Assembly (NCBI GenBank): GCA_013399895.1
Contig: VXBA01005387.1
Coordinates: forward strand, 124,252-188,251
From: Serilophus lunatus
Lineage: Eukaryota; Chordata; Aves; Passeriformes; Eurylaimidae
Length of the DNA: 64,000 nt
Reading direction: 5' to 3'
Part shown: positions 48,310-60,757 of the stretch, piece after piece
Numbering within the stretch: position 1 is the first letter of the stretch
Layout: each line of letters starts with the position of its first letter
Program-made: the position numbers and the translations under genes
Notes under the pieces: model-generated
Database searches by the model: none
What the model was told of the DNA's origin: nothing
What the model saw: the letters and a program-made list of their open reading frames with translations, nothing else

Positions 48310-50013
48310 CATAGAAATGTCTTTTTTAAAAAAATCATTTTCATTAAGATGTAGCAACCAGTTCGACCGCTTGTTTCAAAAATAATTCTGCTCCTTGTTG
48401 CCAGGAGCTGAGGTTTCCTCCTTGCAGAGATGGGCAGGGTCGGAGAGACCACGAGATGCCCAAGATGGGTTTGTTAACTGGGTCATACACATGCACCAAA
48501 ATAATTAGGGTTGTAATTAAAATGAACGCCCAGAATAAAGCATTCTTCAGCTGGGCTCCCCTCAGGGCTTACTGTGCTCAGCAGGACAGAGAGGGAAAAT
48601 ATGGGTAATACCAGGTTTAAAAGACTCTATTACCTCTATTTTCAATTGCTGGTGGGTTTGTGCAAGGTCCATCCATCCAGGAAGGAGCTCAATCATCAGA
48701 TCAACACAACTGGCCTAAAGTAAAAATTGCCTGTTCCTGCTTTTCCCACAGGCCATGAAGTGTCCAAAACATGACCAGCAGAACAAAACCCCCATTGTGT
48801 GTTTGGAGATACAAGTTCAGGTGTATCCTACTCAGCTCTTCCCATAAATGTCCACTGAACTGAGAGACACACCTGTAAAACACCTGGAAGAGGAACTATT
48901 TTGCAGGAAGATGGACAAAATATTTCTTAGGAAAAAAAAGAACTGAAAAAGTTTTAAAAATAGATCTGTCTCCACTAGCTGTATTCCTGGGAAATGTTCA
49001 CTTGTTGGAATCACGGAAGATTTCAGAAGAAAAAGGCTCTTTATAAGCACTGGTGAATTCTAGCAACTTCAAAGAAGGAGGTCGATTTTCCACTCATATC
49101 ACATCACTCCAGATTATACTCTGAATTTCAGTGAGATTTCTCTGAGATTCACATCCAGGGTGTAAATTAACCCTGCCAAAGATTTGTGCTCAATTTAATT
49201 TTCTCAGAATGCAACAGTGGTGTTGCTGGAGAATGTGATTTTTTAGCTGTAATAATGTCTCATTAAATACCCATCATGAAACCCCTGTTGGAAGTAATTT
49301 AAGTATTTGAGGAAAAATCCAGGTCTGCATTTTGCAGCTCTTTTTGAGGAAAAAGAGACAACTCAGGAATGGGATACGTTCTGGATCTGATGGGAAAACG
49401 AAAGAGCAAGTGCCTATCTTACAGTTTCTAAGGGCTTTGTCTGTTCAAAAGCAGAGAAAAAGAAAGTGATTTTTTTTTTCCTGGGCCCCCCTGGCTCATA
49501 GATCCAGCCCCTCTTTATGTCTCTCTGAGAAATGGCTCAGTACACAGCATTTCTGGGGTAATGATTGTTGGGAAAGGCTGCACCTTTTGCAGTAATTTCT
49601 AATGGACATTTTTTTATTAATAGAGCCACAGTCTTTCATGAGTCACAAGTCATTCTCTGGCATAGGAAAGGGCAGTACTATTTTTTAAAAACCGATTTCA
49701 TAAAAGAAAAATTTGACTGACATACATGTGTGTCTCTCCCTCTGGCTTTCTGGGCTCTTTATAACATCAACAGTCCTGGAGATCTCCAAGTAATTAAAAA
49801 TACTGGAGGGTGGAGGTGCCTGTTCTCACGTGTACAGAGAAGGCTCAGCAGAGCTTTTCCAGCCACCATTTGATTCTTAAGAAACAAAAAACATCTGTAT
49901 GAAGAGGCTTAATGTGCAAGAAGGTGGCCTTGTTTTCTCTTGTTTTCCTGCTGCTTTGTCAAGATTTTGGAGTGGGTAAAGCACTTAAAAGCTTTAGGGC
50001 TGAATTTTTAGCT
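48310..50013. other. Immediate upstream region of TRIM29, no gene seen
   Basis: AT-rich with scattered motif-like words, including AACCAGTT at 48356-48363 and TGAGTCA at 49639-49645. The part at 49540-49700 reads like possible non-coding regulatory DNA. No repeat family was recognised. Confidence 0.55.
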
Positions 50014-50150
50014 TAAATCTCATCCAGTTACACCCCTGCCATGGGCAGGGACACTTCCCACTATCCCAGTTTGTTCCAACCTGGCCTTGGACACTTCCAG
50101 GGATGGGGCAGCCACAGCTTCTCTGGGCAACCTGTGCCAGGGCCTCCCCA
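50014..50150 (-). mobile_element. CR1 LINE 3'-end fragment
   Basis: It has antisense CR1 on the plus strand: ctcatccagttacacccc, ccatgggcagggacac, ggacacttccagggatgggg and ctctgggcaacctgtgcc. The extreme 3' end (gaatggtttgggttgg) has been lost or never joined. It may extend to about 50190. Confidence 0.85.
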
Positions 50151-50739
50151 CTGGATATTGAAAATGAATTTCTAGAAAAAGAATGTTTCCTTTTAGTCTG
50201 GACTGAACCTCCCTGGAGCTCACAGGAGGACAAGAAGGATGGCACTGGTGTGTGTGTCAGGAGCATTTCCTGCTGCCAGGAGTCACTTCTGCATAATTCC
50301 ACTTTCACTGGTCCCCTTTCAAGCTCAGCTCACCCTCAGAACATCCCACATGCCTGTCCTTAGTGCCTGGGGCATGCCCTGCAAAATGTGGCCAGTGAGT
50401 GCTAGAATGCTTCAGCTCTGCAGCCAGACACCCTGGCACTGCTGCTTTGCCAAGCCCACTCTCTTCCCCATCATATATCTGCACCTCATCACGTTTTTTC
50501 ATGCCAAAAAACTGTTTGCAGACAGAGCCCACCTCTCTTGTTATTTCTGGCCTCTCCTGGGGAAAATATTGTTCACTCCTGGCTGAAATTTGGGGTGCCC
50601 ATGGTTGTCTTGGTGCCCAAAACCACCACTGGAAGTGCCAGATCGTTCAGCCTGGGGGACACAGAGAGGAAAACTGGAGTTAAAGGACAGTTTTTATACA
50701 ACTTGTGCTCCAGTTCCCCACAATCTTTAGAAGATTTAG

Positions 50740-51210
50740 AATCAAAGAATGGTTGGGGCTGAAAAAGACTTTGAAGAACATCTCATTCCACCATGGGCAG
50801 GGACACCTCCCACTGTCCCAGGTTGCTCCAACCTGGCCTTGGACACTTCCAGGGATGGGGCAGCCACAGCTTCTCTGGGCACCCTGTTCCTCACAGGGAA
50901 CAATTTCTTCCTAACATCTCACCTAAATTTCCCCTCTTTCAGTTTGAACCCATTCCCCCTCGACCTGTCACTCCAGTTGCTGATAGACAATCCCTCTCCA
51001 GACTCCCTGGAGCCCCTTCAGATCGTGGAAGGTGCTGTGAGGTCTCCACACAACCTTGTCCAGGCTGAGCAGCCCCAGCTCTCCCAGCCTTGTCTCCATA
51101 AGGGAGGTGCTCCAGTCCCCTTATCAACTCCATGGCCTCCTCTGGAATTGCTCCAACACTTCCCAGTCCTTCCTATGTTCAGATCTGTACACAGTGTCCC
51201 AGGTGAGGTC
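50740..51210 (-). mobile_element. CR1 LINE 3'-end copy, longest in the window
   Basis: About 470 bp of CR1 in antisense on the plus strand. It runs from aatcaaagaatggttgggg through the ccatgggcagg core, cttcctaacatctcacct, the region resembling ctgagcagccccagctct, to gtcccaggtgagg. It keeps more upstream CR1 sequence than the other copies. No reverse-transcriptase part is present. Confidence 0.9.
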
Positions 51211-52523
51211 TAACAAGAGCAAGCCTCACCATTTGTGCACAAACACCCACGTTTTCCAGGCAATTCAGGAGCCAAAGCCCAGCCCAGCCTGGATGTCTCT
51301 GCATCATTGCACCTCCCAGAGGGTGGCTCCTGATTTCTGCAGCATGAGTTCACACTTGTATAAGCCTCTCCTGTGATTTTTGCACTGCTTCTCCCCACGT
51401 TCCCTGCACAGGACAAGTGTCTCCTCTCCAGTGCAGGCCCATCATACAGGGCCCTGTCTGTGCCTGTGACTCTTTTTTCACACCCACCCCTGGCATCTGC
51501 AGGGCCTTTCATCTCCAAAACTTGCAGGGCTTTTCAAAGGTTCACAAATTAAACTCGACAACACCTTTGCAAAATAGGTCTGGGTTGCTAACCTCATGTA
51601 GCAATTAGGGAAACTGAGGCACGTAATGTGGAAAGGACAAATTTTTCAGCAAAATTAACTTTTTTGTACCCCTGAAGCTGCTGTGATGCCTTTTTGCTTT
51701 TTCATTCTCTTATTTGTCATGACTGTGATCCCTCTAAATCCTTGATTTGTTTTAATATTTAATATTCCATGATGCTGCTGTTCTTGGTTTGAACTTCATT
51801 TTTTCCCTTGTGCCAGAAAATTTGGGCATTTTGCTGCTTGTAATGTGCAATGTGCTGCACAAAAAAATCTTCATGGGTTAGTCCTCAAAAAACAAATCTC
51901 CCCAGGACCAAAAAGTGAAAAAATTGGGTCCATTTCAAACCAAATAGAATAGAAACAGTTAAGCCAACCCCAGGGCACTCCTTTAGACAGGCTCCAGAGG
52001 AGAATTTCAAACACCAAGGACTGATGAAGTCATGGAGAGTCACGGAGAATTAGCTCAACCAGCCCATGATTCACTGGCCCCAGTTCTCACAACAACTCCA
52101 ACCAAACTGGGAGCAGGGAACCTGTCTGCTAATTACCTGCTCTGTGCTCTACCCACTAATCCACTCTGCTTTCACATCCTACATATTTTCAGTCCTTTCT
52201 CATTTCTTCCACCTCTATATAAAAGAAATCCACAGCCCAGAAAATGTGACACCGAGATGCATCCAGGCTGTTTCTGCTCCAGGAGAGCTCAGAAATCAAT
52301 GCACCAGGCAGGCAGAGCCCATTGAGCAATGACCAGGCATTAAACAGCTCCCAGTGACAGCAGAGCAGGCAGAACGGGTTCAAGGCTCTCACATTTATCA
52401 AAGTCAGTCAGCAGCACATCCAGGGAGATCAGTAGAGCTCTGCTGGTAGAGAGGGCACAGGGAAAACAACCACACTGCTGCAGGTGTGCTTGAAGCAGCT
52501 CTGCTGGTACCCTGGGCTGGGAT
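51211..52523. other. Intergenic between CR1 copies, nothing recognised
   Basis: No exon, RNA gene or repeat family was recognised. Confidence 0.55.
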
Positions 52524-52890
52524 TTCATAGAAGCACTGAATGGTTTGGGTTGGAGGGGACGTTAAATCTCATCCAGTTCCACCCCTGCCATGGGCAGGGA
52601 CACCTTCCACTATCCCAGGTGGCTCCAACCTGGCCTTGGACACTTCCAGGGATGGAGCAGCCACAGCTTTTCTGGGCAACATGTGCCAGGGCCTCTCCAC
52701 CCTCTGAGCAAAGCATTTCTTCCCAATATTCATGCAAACCTGTCCTCTGTTAGTTTAAACCCATTGCCCCTTAATCCTGCCACTGTCTGCCTGTATAAAA
52801 AGACCTTCTCCCTCCTTCTTATAAGCCCAGTTAAGGTACTGGGTCTCCCTGGAGCCTTCTGTCACACCACACACCTTCTCTTCTCCACTC
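52524..52890 (-). mobile_element. CR1 LINE 3'-end copy
   Basis: The plus strand shows gaatggtttgggttggaggg at the 3' end, the ccatgggcagg core, cttcccaatattcatgc, and a decayed upstream part to about 52890. The left edge near ttcatagaagca resembles the short CR1 terminal repeat. Confidence 0.88.
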
Positions 52891-55800
52891 TGACTCTGTG
52901 TGAGCGATGCACAATTTATGTGACAAACTGAAGTTCAGATGTTTGTGACAACATGGGCTCAGTGCCTCCACGTGATCACCAGCTGTGTGCCTTAGATCAG
53001 GTGGTGAAGGGAAGGAGAACTGAACCAGGAGGATCAGATTTGGGGGATGTATTTTCCTGTTTGGGCACGTGCTGAAGCGAGGGCTCAGTTCTGGATGAAT
53101 CCTGGTCAGGATTTGGCCTCAGATACAAGGACTTGGCCTTTTAGGGTAGTGTGAGCATCCAAGTAGCTGCTCCAGGGTACCATGCAGGCCAAAGACAAGC
53201 TTCCCAGGGCTTAAATCAGGCCTGCAGGCTATGAGCTGGACCATGGGGAACCTTAATTATTCGAACAAGTTACAGGCAGGATATAAATGCCCATTGTGTA
53301 ACAACGATACTCGGTGAGTGTGCAGGAGGCTGATTCACTGCAGGGGTGAGAGGGTGTGTGACAGCACAAGGGCAGTCACTGGAGGATATTTGCTGCCTGG
53401 GGGAGGACCCCTTTCTAGTGGTTTTGCTGAATCTTCAGCTCTGAAAGGGCTGGAGGAGGAAAATGAACAACTCAGCATTAAATTCGTGTGGAGGACAGGA
53501 AAGGGAACAGCAGCTAAAGAGGGGAGACTCTTTGAGTTAAAGGATAATGCCAGTGGCAGATCAAATAGTGTAAATTTGGTCATTAAAAAATACAGGCTAG
53601 AAATTAGAAGAACATCACAAGAGTAGGGATGGCCTTTGAAACAGTCTTGGACACTAGAATTCAGGATTCAGGGTGAGCTTGCTACAGTTCATCAACACGT
53701 TGCATAACTGTACAGAGGACTCTGCATGCCTTCAATGTGCTTACAAGGCTTGTTGCACCATGTTTTTAATTAATTAATTAAGCCTGTGTTTCAAGGCTTC
53801 TGCTGGTTGCCTGCAGAGGCCAGGAAGGATTCCCCCCAGCCCCCACTTTGATGATTAACTTGGTTTCTGTGTCATTGGTTTTCAGTTTTTGTTTTCTTTT
53901 CCACCTCCTTTTCATGCACTTGGCCCAAGCTGAGATGGGGAAGTTGGGTGGAGCTGGTTGCAGCTCTCATGTGCCTGCTCAGCACTAAAACACAATCTCC
54001 AATTCTGGGATCAGGAAGGAATATTCCTTAGCAGGATTGGCAAGGATTACTGGAGATTTCTCACCATCTGCTGTAGGATGGCATGTTCTCTTTGGGCTTC
54101 CTGGGAACGTGGTCAGTGGCAGTTTTCAGCCTCACCGACCATGGGAGTGTGATTTCATGGATGGTTCCACATGCAAACTTGGAAGATTGTGATTCTGTTC
54201 TGCTTCAGCTTGTTTATAATCTTCTAAAGTGCTCTGGGATCTTTGGGAACAAAGCAGGCTACAAGAGAGAGAGATTATTTATGTGAAATTGATAGTTTAT
54301 ATAATCTTATGGTTTGGGGGGCTGTAGAAGTACAATAAAACATTCCATTTTATTTATGCTTTATTTGTTCTTTATTTATTCTGCAGCTGCCAGACCTGAA
54401 TGTATTGGTATCTGGATAACTGCAACACACTGTCCTCCCTCCCTAAAAATATTTGCTTCTGAGGTGTAGGTTCCAGCAAGGGCCTAGAGCCTCCAGGGTC
54501 TCTGTGTCCTGTCCTTTGAGGATGCTCTTTTTTCCCTGCTGTTTGGAAATTATAACTTTCAGCATAATTTGCTGTTGTCCCCAGCAGAAATTCCTTTGTT
54601 AGTTCTAGTTCTCCATGAGTTTGCATCTCAGGAAGAATTCCCCTGTATTGAACTCTGCAAAGCAGGGGAATGCCATCTCCATCTTATGCCTCAGGGAGCT
54701 ACAGCCTGCCAAAGCTGGAAAACATTGGTTTCCCAGAAAACCAGAGACTGGAAATCCCCAAACAGAGACCTTTTTGTCCTTTTTCAATTGCTTAAAAACT
54801 TAATTTTCCCTCTAGAGCTTATTTGACTGTCTGTGAGACACAGTCCCAGCAGCTGAGCCAGAGGTTTCTGGTGTCAGGAGATGGGAAAGGCTCCCAGGGC
54901 ACAGCTGGGGCAGAGCTCCTCTCTGCTCCTTTCCTCCCTGAGCAGAGGGACAGTTTTGCTCCCTCTGAGGAGATGTGCTGATTAAACTTGTCATACTGAG
55001 GTCCTCAACTGGGAGAGAGGTGCTGTGGGATGGAGCCCAGGCTGGGAAAGGGTTGAGGGTTCCATTTTGTGGTGAGAGAGATTTAACAAGTCCATGTCCT
55101 GTGCTACAGGCAGGTTTGATGCCCTGATCTGTGCCAATGGAGCTGGAGGAAGCTCTGTGGGATGGGTGATAAGAGGCTGTTAAAAGGAACATCATCACTT
55201 GCTCCTCCTTGGACTCTTCCTAGAGGTCCTCCCTTCTCTGTGGTCCCACGGTTCCCTCTCCCTCCTTTCCAAACATCTGTGCTCCCACAGGGCAGCAGCA
55301 GTTCCTCAGCTTCCCTCCCAGAGCAGTCTCTGACACCCCAAGATCCAAGTCCCAGCTCCTGGTGAGGTCTGGGAGTGACAGCCAGTGGAGCTGATGGGAT
55401 GTGTGTGACTCAGTGCCCAGCCTGCAGAGAACGTGGGGAAACGTGGATGGATAGAAGGGAGCAGAGTAAGGACAGGCAGGGAAAGAAGAAAAAAGACAGA
55501 GAGCTATTAATAGAGTGTCCTTAACATATGAAATCCTCTGAAATCCCCTGTATTTGGCAATATCAAGCCAAGCATCCCTCCAGGCTGTGGTCTAGCAAGG
55601 GCAGCAGGAAAACTGTGCACAGAGAAACTCTCCTTGCCCTGCCCTGTCACTGTGGCTCTGTCCCTCCCAAGGCATCCAGGGTCACCAAGCAGCCCAGCAC
55701 AGTGGGAGGGAGAGCAGGACAAGGCACTTTGTGTCCTGAGAGAGCACTGCAGCTGAGGCTGAGGAGGAGGGAGATGCTTCCTCCCCCTCTGCTGTGCTGG

Positions 55801-56415
55801 TTCATGGTCCAGATGCTGCTGAGGTGCTGGGGATGATGGCAAGGACACAGGTTTGTGGGATCAGCTCTGGCCCTGGTCAGTGTAAGAGCAAATATCATCT
55901 CTCCCACAATGGTTTTTTCACATGTTGTAAAAGCCTCAGTGTCCCAAATTGGATCTCAGACTCCTGAGACAGACTCAGAAGGATGGGGAACCATCACCCA
56001 CCAAAGAGAGTAGGGCTGAACATCCCACAGATGTGCAGCAGACGAGGTCCTGCTTCCCATGGCTTCTGCCCAGTGCAGGAAACTCCATGAGAGGCTTTGT
56101 CCCTGCTTTGTCAGCACCCAGGGAGCTGCAGCCTGGCCTGGCTGGGCTTCCCTGCCTTTGAAGAGGCTTTAGGGGAGGCTTTTGAGGAGGAGGTGGGTGG
56201 GCTGCCTGTCATTGTTGGGTTCCTGGAAATCAGGAGGGAAGGAAGCCTGAGGAATGAGGCCACCACAAACAGCAAATGACTGTGAGCTCAGCTCTGGTGT
56301 GTGGCTGTTCAGAGGAATTCTCATTCTGAAAAGCCCCTGGGAAGTTAAATCTGAAAACGTGTTGGAACAAGGGCACGTATTCAGCCTGTGATGGAGCAAG
56401 ACAAATATCCAGCCC

Positions 56416-56439
56416 TTGTGTGTGTGTGTGCACGTGTGT
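56416..56439. repeat. (TG)n microsatellite, short
   Basis: A TG run of about seven units followed by cacgtgtgtc. Confidence 0.8.
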
Positions 56440-59400
56440 CTCTTGATTTACTCCCCTCTCCCCTTCCACTGTAAATACGGAATAAAAAAATAGGACAGCA
56501 AAATAAATATGAGACAGAGGTGAAAGGGGAGAGACCAAGAAGAGGGAAAACACTGGGAAAAGAAGGGAGAAGGAGAAAAAAAAATCAGAAAAATTCTGGG
56601 AGAGAAATATAAAATCTAGATAACCATGAACTTGGGGCCTGAACCTCCCTTACTCATGGCAATAAATTCAGGAGAAGGTGACAGAAGCCAAGGCAGGTCG
56701 AGGGTCAGGACCAGACCTCAGGGAAGGTTTTAGCATCCACCACCCTTACTCAGCAGGAGCAGCTGCCTTGTCTGGGCTTGCTTGTCCTTGCTCAGCATTA
56801 TTCCTCTGCAGCCCAATCCCACTCCCTGGGTTTAGGGTGGTGGCAACTGCCTGGGAAACAACTGTGTCATGCCATCCCCTTTTCCAGGTGAAAACAGCAG
56901 GATCAGCAGGGCTGCAGGGAAGGTCAGCAAGGTTGTTTTTCTCCAGGCACGGGGTATTTTGGTTGCTGGCATTCAGATGAAGATGGGAGAGGGTGAGTCC
57001 TTGACACAGCCCGTCTTCCCAGGTCCCTTATCTGCTCCTGTCAGAGCCTTTCAGTGTTTGAGGCTTGGGAAGGGATCTGGAATCCCTTGGGAGCATGTGG
57101 ACACCGGCCCTGGCTTGCAGGAATGGGAGTGAGATCTGGCATCCGAGGAAAGCAGTGTCTGATGGAAAATGTCTGATGTTTACCTTGGAAGGGAGCTGGG
57201 GACAGGCAGATCACAGAAGCTTACGTCAGTGGCACTGAGCTCATGGTCCTTCAACACCTGTTTGTATCTTCTTCCAAGCCCCACTGTTAAATGGCAGAGT
57301 TCAGACTGCAGCTCTTTGAGAGCTACTCCAGCTCTCTGCTCCAGCTCCTGCCTTTCCAGATGCATCTGGACAGCCCAGAGTGTCACCTGCACCCAAACCC
57401 CCCCACATCTCCCTGAGAGCAGCCCCCATCATCCTGCCAACTGCACTGGGGGCTCTTGGCTTCACTCCTACGAGGCAGAAAAAGCTGTTCCCTGCTCCTC
57501 ATGCAGCAAAACAAACCTCTGAAGGGCTTCCCAGCACAAAGAACACCCACAGCAGGACCTAACTCAGGGGAGATAATGAGCTCAGTGGTGGCCACCCACG
57601 GCATCCTTGCCTGCCCGTGCTCTCACCTACCCCTCAAGGCAGGGCTTTTCTGCATGTGCAGCTCTCCTCTGCCCTTGGTGGCAGCTCTGTCACGGCAGTG
57701 GCAGATGTGTGTGGGGGGAGTTAAGGGTCTGTAATAAGGTGCAGGGGAGCAGCCTGGACAGTGGCAGCTGCAGGACAAGGCGCACAGCCCGAGGCCAGGC
57801 GTTCTCCCACTCCCTGGCAGCACTGTCCCCTTCCCTGCCTGCTGGCCCTGCAGGACAGGGTGGCCCATCAGGTTGGAGAGCTCCTTTGCAGCTGCATGTG
57901 AGCTTTGGAAAGTGCCCAGCGCCCAGAGGGCCCAAAAGCTCCTGCATTCCTGCCTCCCCACCTGGCTCCCTCCTGGCAGAGCCTGCTTCTCCAGCAGCAA
58001 GGCAGGAATGGGCCTCCTTGTAGGTGGTATGGTTGGGAAAGAGGGTAAAATACTGGGGGAGATTCCCAGGCAGCTCTGAGCCGGGCGCTGTGTGCTGGCA
58101 CTGCAGCTCCGTGGGCTGCAGGAATGCCAAGGAGTGGAGAAGGTGCAGGGAGCACCTGGAGCTGCTGCTGCTCCACTTGGATCCCGGCAGGCACTGGTTG
58201 CCGGGCTTTATTACATTAATTGCGCTGAAGTTTGAGGCTCCATCAAGTCCCAACGCAGCCTAAAGTAGCGTCGTGGGGCTGGCTGGCACCCAGGGAGGGA
58301 AGCCAAGGGGGTGGAGGAAGGCTGGGAGAGAAAGCTGCAGCTCCCTCCTGGGACAGGGAAGGGCGCGCTTGGCTTTGCCTCTCCTTCCCTGTGCATCCCT
58401 GTGCCCTCTGTGACCCTCTGAGTCCCCCATGGCAGGAGGATGCATTGGCACCCGGGACACCTCAGCCACCACAGGAGAGGGAGGGGACAGCAGGGGAGTG
58501 CCCTCACACTCTTGGCTGTACCTTTGCTGGGATCCTCCTGGGAAGGAGGGCAGGGTGTACGTGTGGACACACACGAGGGATCCCTTCACCCTCTCTGAGC
58601 AGAGTTCACCCTGCTCCACACCAGAGCAGAGCAGCTGATTTGTAAAAGGGTGTTTCTCAGGAATAAAGGTCTGTTGGACATTGCTGGAAGGTTCCCATGT
58701 CTCTCACCTGAGGCTTCAGTGCTCAGCTTTTCCTGGAGTCTGTTCACATCCTGCCCGTGCAGCAAGGAAAAATGAAGCATTGAGTGGAAATGTCCCTCCC
58801 AGTGCACTTTTAGTGACTTAATTTTACAGAGCAGGGCTCTCTGAGCATCCAGATGGGGAGAGGATCCCCAGGCTCATTGGTGCAGCCTTCCTGCCACATC
58901 TGCAAGACTCCTCCAGCATCCTCTGGCCCATCCCATCTCCCCTAATCCTGCCCATCCCCGTGTCCTGCACCAGACTGGAAGTCCAGTTTAGAAGTATCTG
59001 ACTCTCTGCATCCATATGCCCACCCCGAGGAGCATTCCAGGGATCCCACACACATCCTGCTTTTGCCAGGACTTGGCTGGGAGGGTGCCACAGGTGCTGA
59101 GCCCAAATTTCCCCCTCCATGGTGTGGATTCCCTGTGCCTGCAGCTTCTGTGCGAGCGCTGAGGATGGAGTTGGGAGATGGAGACAGGACATGGAGATGA
59201 GAGAGGAGATGCAGATGGAAGGAGATGAGGATGCAGTGCTATGCCCAGCAGATGGGGTGCTGTGGGGCAGGGCACCCCGCACGGTTTGCCAGCCACTAGA
59301 TGTCCTCCGTGGCCCACACATGGGTGTCAGGGGCCCCAAAAATCTGGGCACGTTGGAAAATCCCTCCAGGACATGACGGGTCGGCCTCTCCCACCTGCCT

Positions 59401-59931
59401 GTGCCAGCTGGGGCCAGAGCTGATGCCTGAGGCTGAGCAGGGCTAGCAGGGTGTTATCTCAATCCCACATCTTTGGTGGTGAGGTGGATGCCTGGAGCTG
59501 CCCAGGGCTGCATCCCGGAGGGATGGATCCATCCCTGGTGTTCCTGGGAGGAAGGGCCTTCCCCATGCCCATGGTGTGGTCAGGGCAGAGGACAGCACTG
59601 GAGCTTTACTGAGTATTATATTCCTGCCTTTCCCATGCCTTGCAGGGAAGGTAAATCCACTGCCATTGAAGCACAGCTAGCCCTGGGGAGCAGGAGAGCT
59701 GCTGAACCAGCCCCAAAGCACAGCAGGAGCCTGTGCTGGAGCCACACTCTCCCTGTGCTGCTTCCCTGGTCCTGCAGGTCCCTGCAGGGTGAGTGGGTGC
59801 CTTCAGGATTCATTTTCAGCACTACCAGGGCTCCTTGGGGCTTTAGTAGTACCTCTTCCCCTCCTCCTTCCTGCTGGAATGCCCCAGATGCTGGGAAGGG
59901 TTACAGCATGGAAAACACCCCAGATTCCATC

Positions 59932-59950
59932 GGGGGGGGGGGGGGGGGGN
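59932..59950. repeat. Poly(G) run ending in an unresolved base
   Basis: About 18 G residues are followed by a single N at 59950, a common sign of sequencing failure across a G homopolymer. The true length is unknown. Open frames crossing it cannot be trusted. Confidence 0.95.
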
Positions 59951-60740
59951 TTTCCAGCTCTCCCAGGACTTTTTTTTCTGTCCTGCAAATACCTTCTCCC
60001 CAAACGGCCTGAAAGAAATGCTCCAAAGAATAAATGCTGTTCTCTCTGTAAGGAGCCAGCAGGGTATTTCCCAAACACCTTGCAGAATACAGCCAGCAGC
60101 TTCCCATCATCGTATTCCCCCCTCGTTGAAGTCACTAGTTCCTGCACTATCTTATCAGCACACTCATTATACCCTCAGAAACACCGTGTAAACATCCCCA
60201 GCAAACTGCTCTTGACGACAATTTCCTTGCCAAATAAGCCACTTCCCTGCTTGAGTGATGGTTATGAGAGAGGATTTTTGTACCTGCTGCTGTTTGAACA
60301 AGTGAGGAGTAAATAGAGCTCCCTTTCTGGAAGCTCACACGTGCACCTGCTCAGCAGTTTCATCACAGGCAGAGGTAGGAAGGTGTCTGTGGGAACTGCT
60401 CATTAAAATACTGGCAGCTCATCGCTGCTGCTTTGTTCAGTTTCTAACCTGGAATTTGGCTGAGGGAGGAAGATAACACAGGCAGGAGCTGCCAAGGGAG
60501 GTTTTTTTATAGTCCAAGCTGTCAGGCAGTTGGGTTTACATCTTATTCCAAAGGATGGCACCTCCAGTGGCACAGCATCTCTCGTCAGGCTGGCTGCTGG
60601 CATGGGCTGTGCTGGGAAGAGATGGGATGTACTGGGATCACAGACTGTGGGGCTGCTGCTGGGAACCAGCAGAGAGCACAGAGCTGCAGTGCTAAAGAGA
60701 TGATAGAACACCCCATGTCTTCAGCCCATCTCTCTCTGCT

Positions 60741-60757
60741 TTCATTCATTCATTCAT
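60741..60757. repeat. (TTCA)n microsatellite, short
   Basis: Four TTCA/CATT units in tandem. Confidence 0.85.

Noticed and set aside
34821..49645. AP-1 words (TGAGTCA at 34821-34827 and 49639-49645) as specific TRIM29 control sites
   Set aside because: About eight TGA(C/G)TCA words are expected by chance in 64 kb and several occur far from the gene, so no special claim is made.
50739..51376. Open frames of 91-154 codons at 50.7-51.4 kb
   Set aside because: They are antisense reading of CR1 3' sequence, which is not protein coding.
57690..58253. 187-codon minus-strand open frame
   Set aside because: No recognisable domain, overlapped by other open frames on both strands in GC-rich DNA, and no splice or start context to support it.
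59473..60012. 179-codon plus-strand open frame
   Set aside because: It crosses the poly(G) run and the unresolved base at 59950, so the frame is unreliable, and the peptide resembles nothing known.
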